34,078 bases of DNA from Lactococcus garvieae (GTDB lineage Bacteria > Bacillota > Bacilli > Lactobacillales > Streptococcaceae), in NCBI RefSeq assembly GCF_016758115.1, contig NZ_WIVG01000023.1, positions 1-34,078 on the forward strand, read 5' to 3'. The notes beneath the pieces were generated by a model. That model saw only the letters and a list, made by a program, of their open reading frames with translations. It was not told where the DNA came from and ran no database searches. Shown one piece after another: positions 9,287 through 18,770 of this stretch (the stretch's first letter is position 1; the number at the start of each line of letters is the position of its first letter). A program made the position numbers and the translations under genes.

Positions 9287-10075
9287 ATGCTATTAGAAGT
9301 TAAACACATCAAAAAAGTTTTCAAAACACGTTTTTCAAAGGAAGAAACAACAGCTCTTGCAGATATTGATTTCTCTGTGGAAAAAGGCGAATATATCGCG
9401 ATTATGGGTGAGTCGGGGTCAGGAAAAACCACTTTATTGAACATCCTATCTACCTTGGAAAAACCTACGGCAGGTCAAGTTTTACTCTCAGGACGTGATA
9501 TCACAGCCATTAAGGACAAAGATATTTCAGCTTTTCGCAGGGAGCATCTTGGCTTTGTTTTCCAAGATTTCAATCTTTTAGATACCTTGTCTGTCAGAGA
9601 TAACATTTATCTTCCTTTGGTTTTGTCTAAGGCTCCGGTAAGCGAGATGAAGGCGCGTTTGGACAACTTGGCACCAAAACTAAATATTGAGAGCCTCTTA
9701 GAAAAACAGCCTTTTGAGCTCTCAGGTGGGCAGCAACAACGTGTGGCTGTGGCGCGTGCCTTGATTTCTCAACCAGATTTAGTTTTAGCTGATGAACCTA
9801 CAGCAGCTCTGGACTATAAAAATTCGGAAAGTTTGCTTGAACTTTTTGAGAATATTAATGGTGCGGGTCAAACAATCATCATGGTTACACACTCAAGCTT
9901 GGCAGCAAGTCATGCTAAGCGCGTCCTTTTTATTAAAGATGGGATGCTCTACCATCAGCTTTACCGAGGTGAAAAATCATCGACAGACTTTGCAAAGGAA
10001 ATTACACTGTCAATGACTTCATTCTTAGGTTCTCCAGTAGGTCCAAGTGAAACGGAGGTGGCACACAATGCTTAG
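9287..10075 (+). CDS. BceA-type ABC transporter ATP-binding protein (peptide antibiotic resistance)
   Basis: ATPase of a BceAB/YsaCB-like transporter that removes peptide antibiotics from their membrane or lipid II targets and signals to the sensor kinase. The 262 residues carry Walker A GESGSGKTT near 39-47, Q-loop VFQDFNLLDTLSV near 92, signature LSGGQQQR near 147, Walker B LVLADEPTAALD and H-loop VTHS. The C-terminal tail after about 225 is longer than in LolD-type ATPases, as in other BceA proteins. GGAGG lies upstream of the ATG. It overlaps the permease gene by eight bases. The L. lactis equivalent would be YsaC, but orthology is not proven by reading. Confidence 0.93.
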   Translation: MLLEVKHIKKVFKTRFSKEETTALADIDFSVEKGEYIAIMGESGSGKTTLLNILSTLEKPTAGQVLLSGRDITAIKDKDISAFRREHLGFVFQDFNLLDTLSVRDNIYLPLVLSKAPVSEMKARLDNLAPKLNIESLLEKQPFELSGGQQQRVAVARALISQPDLVLADEPTAALDYKNSESLLELFENINGAGQTIIMVTHSSLAASHAKRVLFIKDGMLYHQLYRGEKSSTDFAKEITLSMTSFLGSPVGPSETEVAHNA

Positions 10076-12035
10076 TTTTAAGCTGGCAGTCCAAAATTTG
10101 AAGAAAGGTTTCAAGTCCTTTGCTCCCTTTATTGTGGCGAGTGTGACAATGTTTGTTTTGCTCTTTATCACAGTGGCTATCGGACAGTCCCCCTCTCTTG
10201 AACACATGAAGGGAGGCGCAGCAGTTTCACAACTGATGACTTTTGGAATGTGGATTTTAGCTATATTTGCTGGCATCATCCTCGTCTATAGTTATCGTTT
10301 CTTGCAACTGCAACGTTCGCGTGAGTTTGGGCTTTATGATATTTTAGGTCTGGGAAAGAAGAAAATAGCACTCGTTTCTTTCTTTGAACTTGTTCTGAGT
10401 TACATTGCCATAGTAATTATTGGTACAATCGCTGGGATTGCCTTTTCAAAATTCTTTTTCCTTATTTTCATAAATATGATTGGAGAAAATCAGTTTGATT
10501 TGGCAATTACAGCAGGAGCTGTGTTTACTGTTGCATTAATTTTCTTGATTTTCTTCTCTATACTCCTTGTCATAGGAACATTTATCATTTGGAAATCTTC
10601 AAGTTTAGACCTGTTGCGTGAAGAATCTAAGGGAGAAAAAGAACCCAAGTCAAATATCTTCATGGCTATCATTGGGCTTCTCTTACTCATTGTAGGATAT
10701 AGTCTTGCAGTAAGCGTCGATAACCCGATCAAGGCTTTGACAACTTTCTTTATTGCGGTCTTAGTCGTTATTCTGGGGACATACTTCTTTTATATAAGTT
10801 TTACTGTTTGGTATCTAAAATGGCGTAAAAAGCGCAATTCTTACTATAAACCGCAAAACTTTATCACGATCAGTTCCATGCTTTATCGGATGAAAGCAAA
10901 TGCAGTTGGGCTAGCAAACATCACGATTCTTTTATCCATGAGTTTAGTGACATTAGTGGTCACAATAGGTATTTTTGTGGGGAGTACCCAAGCAGTAGAG
11001 CGTGCTTATCCGAAAGAAGGAAGATATGTTCTGTACAGCCAAGAAAAAACAACTGCGCAAATGGTCCAAACTCTGGAAGAAAAAGCAGATCAAGCCGGAG
11101 TTAAAATTTCTAATGTTTCAACTGCTCTAAGTGCGGACTTTTTAATGGCTGACGGCCAAAAATCAGAGGCGGATATTCTTCGTGTTTCCCCAATCTCTAA
11201 TCAAAAAACGGCCATGCAATTTTCAATGACAACCTTGCAAACCTTGAAAAATTTGAATGAAAATGTGGCAGATATTTCAGGTAAACAGATAAACGTCCTA
11301 GATTATTTTGGAGCCTATCCAAATATTAAAAAGCTCAACTGGTTTGGCACTCAATACGATGTCAAAACTATTATGGCAACGAGTGACTTGAAGAAATATC
11401 CAATCATGTTGAACATGACAACACCAATGCTTATTATATTTCCAAATGATGAGGCATTGTATCAAGCTCTAGCTGCCTATAATCAGGCAAACAGCGAGAG
11501 AGAGAACTTTTATCAAATGACTCCAGCTGTGACGGTGAACTTTGAGCTTCAAGAGCAAGAACAGGACAAGCTCAGAAAGGTATTTAAGGAGGAACAAGGC
11601 GCACTGACTTTCCGCTCAACTGAGATGAAAGAAGTGAGAACAGGTATTGGTGCATTTGTCTTCATAGGCTTAGTGCTTGGTATCAGCTTTATCTTGGGTG
11701 CAGCTTTGATTATTTATTACAAGCAGTTATCTGAAGGTACGCAAGACAAGCGTTCGTTCAAGATTCTCCAAGAAGTGGGACTTTCGAAAAAACAAGTGGC
11801 TAAAACGATCAAGTCACAAGTCAGCATGATTTTCTTACTGCCTATTGCCATGACTATCCTCCATTTCAGTTTTGCCTACATCATGATTAGCAAACTTATT
11901 CAAATCTTTGGCATCATGGATAACCAATTAATTCTCTGGGTAAGCTTAGGAAGTATTGCCGCCTTGGCAATCATTTACTGGCTTATTTATAAGGGAACAA
12001 GCCGAGTTTATTACAATATTGTGGAGAAAAAATAA
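10068..12035 (+). CDS. BceB-type ABC transporter permease (FtsX domains, large extracellular loop)
   Basis: A 655-residue permease. Helix 1 (about 18-37) and a cluster of further helices up to about 310 are followed by a hydrophilic extracellular region of roughly 200 residues (about 315-525), then three more helices. This ten-helix plan with a big loop between helices 7 and 8 defines the BceB family; the loop recognises the peptide and the protein contacts the BceS-type kinase. I place the start at the ATG at 10068, inside the end of the ATPase gene, because GGAGG lies nine bases upstream; an earlier in-frame ATG at 10047 has no such site. The next gene begins immediately after its stop. Confidence 0.92.
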   Translation: MLSFKLAVQNLKKGFKSFAPFIVASVTMFVLLFITVAIGQSPSLEHMKGGAAVSQLMTFGMWILAIFAGIILVYSYRFLQLQRSREFGLYDILGLGKKKIALVSFFELVLSYIAIVIIGTIAGIAFSKFFFLIFINMIGENQFDLAITAGAVFTVALIFLIFFSILLVIGTFIIWKSSSLDLLREESKGEKEPKSNIFMAIIGLLLLIVGYSLAVSVDNPIKALTTFFIAVLVVILGTYFFYISFTVWYLKWRKKRNSYYKPQNFITISSMLYRMKANAVGLANITILLSMSLVTLVVTIGIFVGSTQAVERAYPKEGRYVLYSQEKTTAQMVQTLEEKADQAGVKISNVSTALSADFLMADGQKSEADILRVSPISNQKTAMQFSMTTLQTLKNLNENVADISGKQINVLDYFGAYPNIKKLNWFGTQYDVKTIMATSDLKKYPIMLNMTTPMLIIFPNDEALYQALAAYNQANSERENFYQMTPAVTVNFELQEQEQDKLRKVFKEEQGALTFRSTEMKEVRTGIGAFVFIGLVLGISFILGAALIIYYKQLSEGTQDKRSFKILQEVGLSKKQVAKTIKSQVSMIFLLPIAMTILHFSFAYIMISKLIQIFGIMDNQLILWVSLGSIAALAIIYWLIYKGTSRVYYNIVEKK

Positions 12036-12254
12036 ATGGAAAAAATTCCCTACTATTTACTGATTCTTGGAGGTTCACTCACTGCGCTTAGTTTCTGTGC
12101 ATGGTATGCTTGGGCAGGGATTCGCTTTGTCCAGAGAAAGATTCAAAATTGTAAGGACATTAAGCTCTTACAGAAAATATCAGTCAGTCTACATACTCTT
12201 TCATTGCTCATCATTGTTGGTTTGGTTTACTACGGGCTTACCACACTTTTTTGA
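12036..12254 (+). CDS. Small two-helix membrane protein in the BceAB/RS module, unknown function
   Basis: A 72-residue protein that I do not recognise. It has a hydrophobic helix at about 7-30 (YLLILGG...CAWYAWAG), a short basic cytoplasmic-type link (VQRKIQNCKDIKLLQK) and a second helix at about 50-70. Its ATG directly abuts the stop of the permease gene and uses a GGAG site within the end of that gene, so it is very likely translated and coupled to the transporter. A terminator follows 54 bases later, making it the last gene of the transporter transcript. It could modulate the transporter or the kinase, but nothing in the sequence proves this. Confidence 0.7.
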   Translation: MEKIPYYLLILGGSLTALSFCAWYAWAGIRFVQRKIQNCKDIKLLQKISVSLHTLSLLIIVGLVYYGLTTLF

Positions 12255-12307
12255 CAGAGTTCCTGCATTGAGACCGGTTTGGCTAAAGTTGGACAAGTAA
12301 CTTAGGT

Positions 12308-12348
12308 AAAGGACTTAGTTCTGTACTGTATAGGGCTAAGTCCTTTTT
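12308..12348 (+). terminator. Terminator between the transporter genes and the two-component genes
   Basis: An 11 bp perfect stem (AAAGGACTTAG / CTAAGTCCTTT) with a 17-base loop ends in TTTTTG. It divides the module into two transcripts. Confidence 0.85.
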
Positions 12349-12454
12349 GTTTGGATGCGTTTATTGTCTTTACCACATCTATTGTGCAGCTGTCCATCCG
12401 CAAATTTCATACGTATTACTTTCTGGTTGAGTTCTCGTCTGCTGTTCTTACGTA

Positions 12455-12484
12455 TTGCTTTTTGCCTATCATATATTATAGAAT
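12455..12484 (+). promoter_or_regulatory. Probable promoter of the response regulator-kinase genes
   Basis: TTGCTT at 12455 and TAGAAT at 12479 are 18 bases apart; TATAGA at 12477 gives a 16-base alternative. No TNACA-N4-TGTAA box was seen near it, so the two-component genes may be expressed constitutively. Confidence 0.45.
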
Positions 12485-12516
12485 AGGAGATATTAGAAAA
12501 TATTTTTGGAGGAGAA

Positions 12517-13173
12517 ATGCCCAAGATTTTTATTGTCGAGGATGACAAAACAATTGTCAAAATGTTGACCAATGCTTTAAAAACTGAATTTCAGGTCCAT
12601 TCTGTTTTAAATTTTCGAGCAGTAAAGCAAGAAATCTTGGAAGCAGAGCCAGATTTGGTGTTGATGGACATCGGCTTGCCTTTTTATAATGGATTTTATT
12701 GGACAACAGAGCTACGAAAAGTTTCCCAAATTCCGATTATCTTTATTTCATCAATGAGTGATGATATGAATCAAGTGACAGCTATGAACCAAGGGGCAGA
12801 TGATTTCGTGACAAAGCCCTTTTCATTAGAGATATTGAAGGCCAAGATAAAGGCTCTCTTACGTCGCTCTTATAAGTTTTCAGGTCCAGAAAAATTAGAA
12901 TTTGCAGGATTTATTTTATCTGAAAATAGGGTAAAGTTTGGCCAAAAGCAAGTTGAACTTACACCATCAGAAAACAAAATCTTAAGTATACTTTTTAGAG
13001 CAAATGGTGCAGTCGTCAGCAAGGAAGTTATCCTTCAGGAACTTTGGCAAACGGATGAATTTATTGATAGCAATACTTTAAATGTGAAGATGGCGCGCTT
13101 ACGCAAGAAACTGGCGGAAATAGGTTTCGCACATCTGGTGACGAAGCGAGGTGTAGGCTATGCCTTGGAATAA
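12517..13173 (+). CDS. BceR-type response regulator (OmpR family)
   Basis: A 218-residue transcription regulator. The receiver domain spans about 1-115, with acidic residues Asp9-Asp10, phosphoacceptor Asp51 in LVLMDIGLP, and Lys100 in VTKPF. The C-terminal winged-helix domain (about 122-218) carries the ELTPSENKILSIL and VDSNTLNVKMARLRKKL-like helices and ends with KRGVGYALE. It is paired with an intramembrane-sensing kinase and sits beside a BceAB transporter, so it most likely activates the operon at 8900 through the box at 8807. A GGAGG site precedes the ATG. In L. lactis the counterpart would be LlrG. Confidence 0.92.
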   Translation: MPKIFIVEDDKTIVKMLTNALKTEFQVHSVLNFRAVKQEILEAEPDLVLMDIGLPFYNGFYWTTELRKVSQIPIIFISSMSDDMNQVTAMNQGADDFVTKPFSLEILKAKIKALLRRSYKFSGPEKLEFAGFILSENRVKFGQKQVELTPSENKILSILFRANGAVVSKEVILQELWQTDEFIDSNTLNVKMARLRKKLAEIGFAHLVTKRGVGYALE

Positions 13174-14050
13174 AATAAAGAGATTTCTACAGACAAAGAT
13201 TGCTCAGATTGGTGTCTTTTTACTCATGCTCTTTATTTTTGTCAGCAATTTTCTACTCTGGCATCTGCCGATAGAATCACTCATAAACGCAACGATATTG
13301 GCCTTGATTGTATTTGTGCTTTATCTGCTTTCCTCTTATTTTCGCTGGGAAAAGCGGGAGGAAGTCTTGCTGGACCTCAAGCATGAGTTGGCTGATTTGA
13401 ACGAAAAATTAGTGGAGAGGGAGCGGCACATTAGGGAAACTGAAGATATCCTTAAAGTCTGGTCTCATCAGATGAAGATACCTCTGGCTGCTATAGACTT
13501 AATGGCACAAACGGAGATAAATCCAACAGAGCTAAAAAATCAAACCTTTGCCTTGGATAATTATCTGAAGATGCTACTGGAATATCAACGCATATCTAAC
13601 ATTTCGACAGACTTTCGTTTTGAGAGGTTTTCGGTTGCTCTTGTCATGCGTGAACTTCTTAAAAAATACAGTAGTTTTTTTATCCAGAAAAACTTATCCG
13701 TCACGCTGTCAGGAGATTGGAAAGTAGTTACTGACCGAAAATGGTTAGCTCTAGCCCTAGAGCAACTGCTTAATAATGCGATAAAGTATACAAATGAAGG
13801 AAGTTTGACGATTACTATTGAAGAGAATAAAATCGAATTAAGTGACACAGGAATAGGGATTTTACCTGAGGATTTACCGCGGATATTTGAGCATGGTTTT
13901 ACAGGATATAACGGCCGGGGCCACTATAAGGCTTCCGGCTTAGGGCTCTATTTGACAAAACTTATCTTTGACCGTCTGGACTTTGAGATTGGAATAAGTT
14001 CAGACCTTGGTATAGGAACAAAGGTTGAGGTGAAAAAAGATGAAAGATAA
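13160..14050 (+). CDS. BceS-type intramembrane-sensing histidine kinase
   Basis: A 296-residue sensor kinase. Two helices (about 16-35 and 42-60) are joined by only a few residues, so there is no extracellular sensor domain; such kinases sense through a BceAB transporter. The catalytic parts follow: His103 in VWSHQMKIPLAA, N-box LNNAIKYTNEG, G1 SDTGIGI and G2 ASGLGLYL. The gene overlaps the response regulator by 14 bases with GAGG in the overlap region, and in turn overlaps the next gene. Its L. lactis counterpart would be KinG; the ligand cannot be told from sequence. Confidence 0.92.
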   Translation: MPWNKIKRFLQTKIAQIGVFLLMLFIFVSNFLLWHLPIESLINATILALIVFVLYLLSSYFRWEKREEVLLDLKHELADLNEKLVERERHIRETEDILKVWSHQMKIPLAAIDLMAQTEINPTELKNQTFALDNYLKMLLEYQRISNISTDFRFERFSVALVMRELLKKYSSFFIQKNLSVTLSGDWKVVTDRKWLALALEQLLNNAIKYTNEGSLTITIEENKIELSDTGIGILPEDLPRIFEHGFTGYNGRGHYKASGLGLYLTKLIFDRLDFEIGISSDLGIGTKVEVKKDER

Positions 14051-14597
14051 ACAGGTTATACTTGCGGAGCTCCAACTTTTTGAAACGGAGCGATTGGTTT
14101 TTAGAAAGATAGAACTTTCTGACAAAGAGGATATGTTTGAATATGCCAGCGACCCAGAAGTTGTGCGCTACGTCGCTTTTCCAGAGCATAAAAGCTTAGA
14201 AATGACAGAAGAAAGTATTGTCAACTATTTTATACCCAATCGTTTAATATGCTGGGGAGTAGTGGATAAACAAAGTGGGAAAATGATTGGTACTATTGAC
14301 TTAAGGTTAGAGGGAGATCAAGCTATCTTTGGCTGGGTGCTTAACCGCAAGTTCTGGGGAAGAGGGCTTATGCCGGAAGCTGCCGCATATCTTAGAGATT
14401 TAGCTTTTAACCAGCTAGAGGTGCAGGTCATTACTGCGGAGCACAATGCAGAAAATCCGAAGTCAGGCCGTGTGATGGAGAAGATAGGCATGCGAAAGAT
14501 TGGTCAAGTTTATACTTATATTGCGAAAGAGAAGCGTTCTGTACTCTGCGATTACTGGGCGTTGACAAAAGCAGAGTACCAAGCACTGCGTAAATAA
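14040..14597 (+). CDS. GNAT-family N-acetyltransferase (RimJ/RimL-like)
   Basis: A 185-residue acetyl-CoA-dependent acyltransferase. Typical features are the N-terminal ETERLVFRKIELSD, the acetyl-CoA loop RKFWGRGLMPEAA (about 102-114) and HNAENPKSGRVMEKIGM near 136-152. It overlaps the kinase gene by 11 bases and uses a GAGGTG site inside it, so it belongs to the two-component transcript. The substrate may be a protein N-terminus or a small molecule. Being tied to a peptide-resistance operon raises the possibility of modifying a toxic compound, but that is inference. Confidence 0.88.
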   Translation: MKDKQVILAELQLFETERLVFRKIELSDKEDMFEYASDPEVVRYVAFPEHKSLEMTEESIVNYFIPNRLICWGVVDKQSGKMIGTIDLRLEGDQAIFGWVLNRKFWGRGLMPEAAAYLRDLAFNQLEVQVITAEHNAENPKSGRVMEKIGMRKIGQVYTYIAKEKRSVLCDYWALTKAEYQALRK

Positions 14598-14628
14598 AAG
14601 TATTTATTGCTGATAATGTCATGAAGTC

Positions 14629-14662
14629 AAGAAGCTCCAGTCTAGACTGGAGCTTCTTTTTT
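14629..14662 (+). terminator. Strong terminator after the acetyltransferase
   Basis: A perfect 30 bp palindrome (15 bp arms, AAGAAGCTCCAGTCT) runs straight into a T-tract. It ends the two-component/acetyltransferase transcript. Confidence 0.92.
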
Positions 14663-14749
14663 GTCCACTTTTCAGGCACGTACTACGGAAGACAGAAGTT
14701 ACCTCACATGGAGGTTCCCTCCGCTTTTCTCATCAAACACTCATTTCAT

Positions 14750-14777
14750 TTGACCTTTTTTTTTTTTATACTATAGA
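14750..14777 (+). promoter_or_regulatory. Promoter with a 12-T spacer tract upstream of the surface-protein gene
   Basis: TTGACC at 14750 and TATAGA at 14772 are 16 bases apart. Twelve of those spacer bases (14756-14767) are an uninterrupted T-tract. Adding or losing a T by strand slippage would change the -35/-10 spacing, with 17 being optimal. This is the arrangement of a phase-variable promoter; variability itself is inferred. Confidence 0.55.
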
Positions 14778-14789
14778 CTCAGAAAGTAA

Positions 14790-14841
14790 ACGTAACATTA
14801 GAAATGAACTTGTGATGAAAATACAAAACCACACGTTACGT
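14790..14841 (+). promoter_or_regulatory. Long-range inverted repeat in the surface-protein 5' leader
   Basis: ACGTAAC (14790-14796) pairs with GTTACGT (14835-14841), which ends one base before the AAAGGAGG ribosome site. If it forms in the mRNA, the stem would close a loop of 38 bases over most of the leader. The seven-base match could be chance. Confidence 0.3.
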
Positions 14842-14855
14842 CAAAGGAGGAGTTT

Positions 14856-16499
14856 ATGACACCAGAAAAGAAAAACCAACGGCGGCTGCGCAACCTCGCA
14901 CTCCTGTCGCTCTTGTTACTCGCAGTAGGCGGCACCTTCGCCTTCCAAGCCTTCAACCAACGGGCCATCAATGACCGGCTGAATGAAGTGGACATCAATG
15001 TCGGTGGCCGTGTCCACGACTACTACAACCGAGAGACAGAGAACAAGGACGTCTTCGTGGAAAACTACGGGGAGCGGCTAATCATGGCACGGATACGCCT
15101 GTCTGAGTTCCTCGAAACCCGCCAGCGTAATGAAGCCAACTTCACGCCTCTGGTCGCAGGGACCAGCCGTGACGATGTAGAAAACTGGACCACATGGATT
15201 CCAAGCGCAGGCAATATCAATGACCGTGCAAACAATAATCCGTCCAATGCCTTCGACCAGTATGCCAGCCTCATCTTTGGTTGGGAACGTTCCGGTCAAG
15301 ATGCCCCATGGTATATGCCCACCTTCAACCATGACAACCTGGACTTAAGAACAGCAGCGGCAGGACATGCGCGGGACTGGATCGAAGGGAACGGTGCTAC
15401 AGATGCGGTCACAGACGGCGCGACACATCCGGGAGATGGTATTGATGCTTACTGGTCAGCAGGCGGCAACTTTGACAACAGTGGTCCAATCTGGCCGGGA
15501 GAAGAAGTGACCAACCAAACTGCCCAGAACTTACAACAAGACCGTGCGCCAATGACCATGAACCAGTGGAGCAACTTGCCTAACGAAGACAAGATAGGCA
15601 ACTTCTGGGTGGTTGACCACAACACAGGATGGGCTTACTGGGCCAACAGACTGGACAGTGAACAAGCCACCTCTTACCTGCTTGATGCAGCGGAGATGAC
15701 AGCTGCCATTGAGGACAAGGTCTTTAACGGCTTTTACTACTATGGCATTCATGTCGAGAGTGGCTTAGTGAGCCCTGACCAGCATGAGGAATTCCTCAAT
15801 GACGGGGAGCAACACCATGCGGAGCTGGCAGACCTTCTCCGTGGTATCCAGAACGGAGTGATGTTTGATGATGGACCAAACCCACTGCCTAATGAAGACA
15901 GTGCCCCTGCAGCCTTTGACTTTTCGACCATGCGTCCGGGGCGTATCTTTACCATGGCTGGGGAGCAGTACCGCTACCTTGAAAACATGGGTTCTGGGAA
16001 TCATATGATTATCCGGAATGATGCGATTGCAAATGTTTCTTGGAATAACCAAAACGTTCGTCTTGATGAATGGTATGATGACCTTGAGCCAGCAGTTCAA
16101 GCTATGGTAAGACCAGTGGCAGATAACTTTGTGACAGGGGAAGTCCAACAGGCAGAACTTACTTGGACAGGCGGTGCCCTCTTTATTCCTACCAACCTTG
16201 ATGATTTCCCAGAAGTTTCGGCTGATGTGACTCAAGTTGACACGAGTGGGAGTCCACGTGCCTTTGCCCTCTCTTTAGCTGATGTGGCACGCCTATCAAG
16301 TTCAGGCCGTGCTTTTCCTAATCATGTACAACGCATGAGTGGCAATACTCTCTCTTGGTGGTTGCGTACCTCGTCGACATCAACCACAGCTTGGCGAGTT
16401 ACTGGTTCTGTTAATCTAGGGCAATTGCGTGGTGGACATAATAAATGGAATGAAACTAACTCTATACGCCCCGCCCTCATCATCAACCAAGCCCCTTAG
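14856..16499 (+). CDS. Secreted/surface TasA-like protein with C-terminal DUF6273-like domain
   Basis: A 547-residue extracellular protein. Residues 1-31 form a basic, then hydrophobic export segment ending GGTFAF, like SipW-cognate signals of TasA/camelysin-type proteins. Residues 32-90 (NEVDINVGG, NKDVFVENYG, RLSEFLE) fit the TasA-like beta domain, and GNFWVVDHNTGWAYWANRL (248-266) also occurs in such proteins. Residues about 362-547 resemble DUF6273: GNHMIIRND, FALSLADVARLS, WWLRTSS and the terminal SIRPALIIN. Two 60-base lines in the first two thirds (15001, 15241) have 55-57% GC, against 37% in the line at 16021, so the gene is mosaic and probably foreign. AAAGGAGG precedes the ATG. It is monocistronic; no signal peptidase is nearby. 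The function is unknown; fibre formation or binding are possibilities. Confidence 0.8.
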   Translation: MTPEKKNQRRLRNLALLSLLLLAVGGTFAFQAFNQRAINDRLNEVDINVGGRVHDYYNRETENKDVFVENYGERLIMARIRLSEFLETRQRNEANFTPLVAGTSRDDVENWTTWIPSAGNINDRANNNPSNAFDQYASLIFGWERSGQDAPWYMPTFNHDNLDLRTAAAGHARDWIEGNGATDAVTDGATHPGDGIDAYWSAGGNFDNSGPIWPGEEVTNQTAQNLQQDRAPMTMNQWSNLPNEDKIGNFWVVDHNTGWAYWANRLDSEQATSYLLDAAEMTAAIEDKVFNGFYYYGIHVESGLVSPDQHEEFLNDGEQHHAELADLLRGIQNGVMFDDGPNPLPNEDSAPAAFDFSTMRPGRIFTMAGEQYRYLENMGSGNHMIIRNDAIANVSWNNQNVRLDEWYDDLEPAVQAMVRPVADNFVTGEVQQAELTWTGGALFIPTNLDDFPEVSADVTQVDTSGSPRAFALSLADVARLSSSGRAFPNHVQRMSGNTLSWWLRTSSTSTTAWRVTGSVNLGQLRGGHNKWNETNSIRPALIINQAP

Positions 16500-16545
16500 A
16501 ACTTTCTTTCAGAAGTTTTGGACGAAAGTTCAAATTTAGAGTTTG

Positions 16546-16592
16546 AAAACGCCCACTTTTGACACAAAAAATGTCGAAAGTGAGCGTTTTTC
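16546..16592 (+). terminator. Terminator after the surface-protein gene
   Basis: A 19 bp stem beginning AAAACGCCCAC and ending in the complementary GTGAGCGTTTT, with only wobble pairs as irregularities, closes on a seven-base loop and is followed by Ts. Confidence 0.9.
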
Positions 16593-16934
16593 TGTTTTGG
16601 GGTCCTTGTCTCAGAGTTTTTTCAATTCAAAACCAGTAAACGAGGGGTGTTTTATAGTTTTTCTTGATTGCACTAAGCTACAGTTTTTCTTTTGTTAAAG
16701 TGAAAGAATAGGAAATGGTAACATGAGTAACAAGGATTTCGGTCTAATTTTGCCTTCTCTTAATCTAGAAACAGTGGGAAGCAGGAGAAAAAATATCCTG
16801 TATTGTCGTGTATGATTTTTATATTTTTCATGCTGTATGTTGCACTACTATCCTATTTTTTGAACTCTAACTTATCCAAAGACTAAGCCACTCTTGTTAC
16901 ATAACAGCACTCCAATATTTCATCTTAAGACTTG
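16593..16934. other. Intergenic stretch between the surface-protein gene and aroA
   Basis: AT-rich DNA with no convincing gene. One 30-codon frame on the plus strand (16723-16815, starting MSNKDFGLIL) has AGGA nine bases upstream, but no promoter or recognisable similarity. No copy of the surface-protein C-terminal coding segment, which could act as a template repeat, was seen here. Confidence 0.5.
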
Positions 16935-16943
16935 TGCTATAAT
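16935..16943 (+). promoter_or_regulatory. Extended -10 promoter of aroA-aroK-recD2
   Basis: TGC-TATAAT is a perfect extended -10. The -35 region (ATATTT) is weak. The predicted start near 16950 gives a leader of about 34 bases before aroA, so the second aro cluster has its own promoter. Confidence 0.7.
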
Positions 16944-16962
16944 AGAAGATAAAATCGCATAG

Positions 16963-18766
<1,804 letters not shown>

Positions 18767-18770
<4 letters not shown>

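Noticed and set aside
12351-12545. 64-codon plus-strand ORF between the terminator and the response regulator
   Set aside because: It overlaps the regulator start and its promoter, and has no ribosome site.
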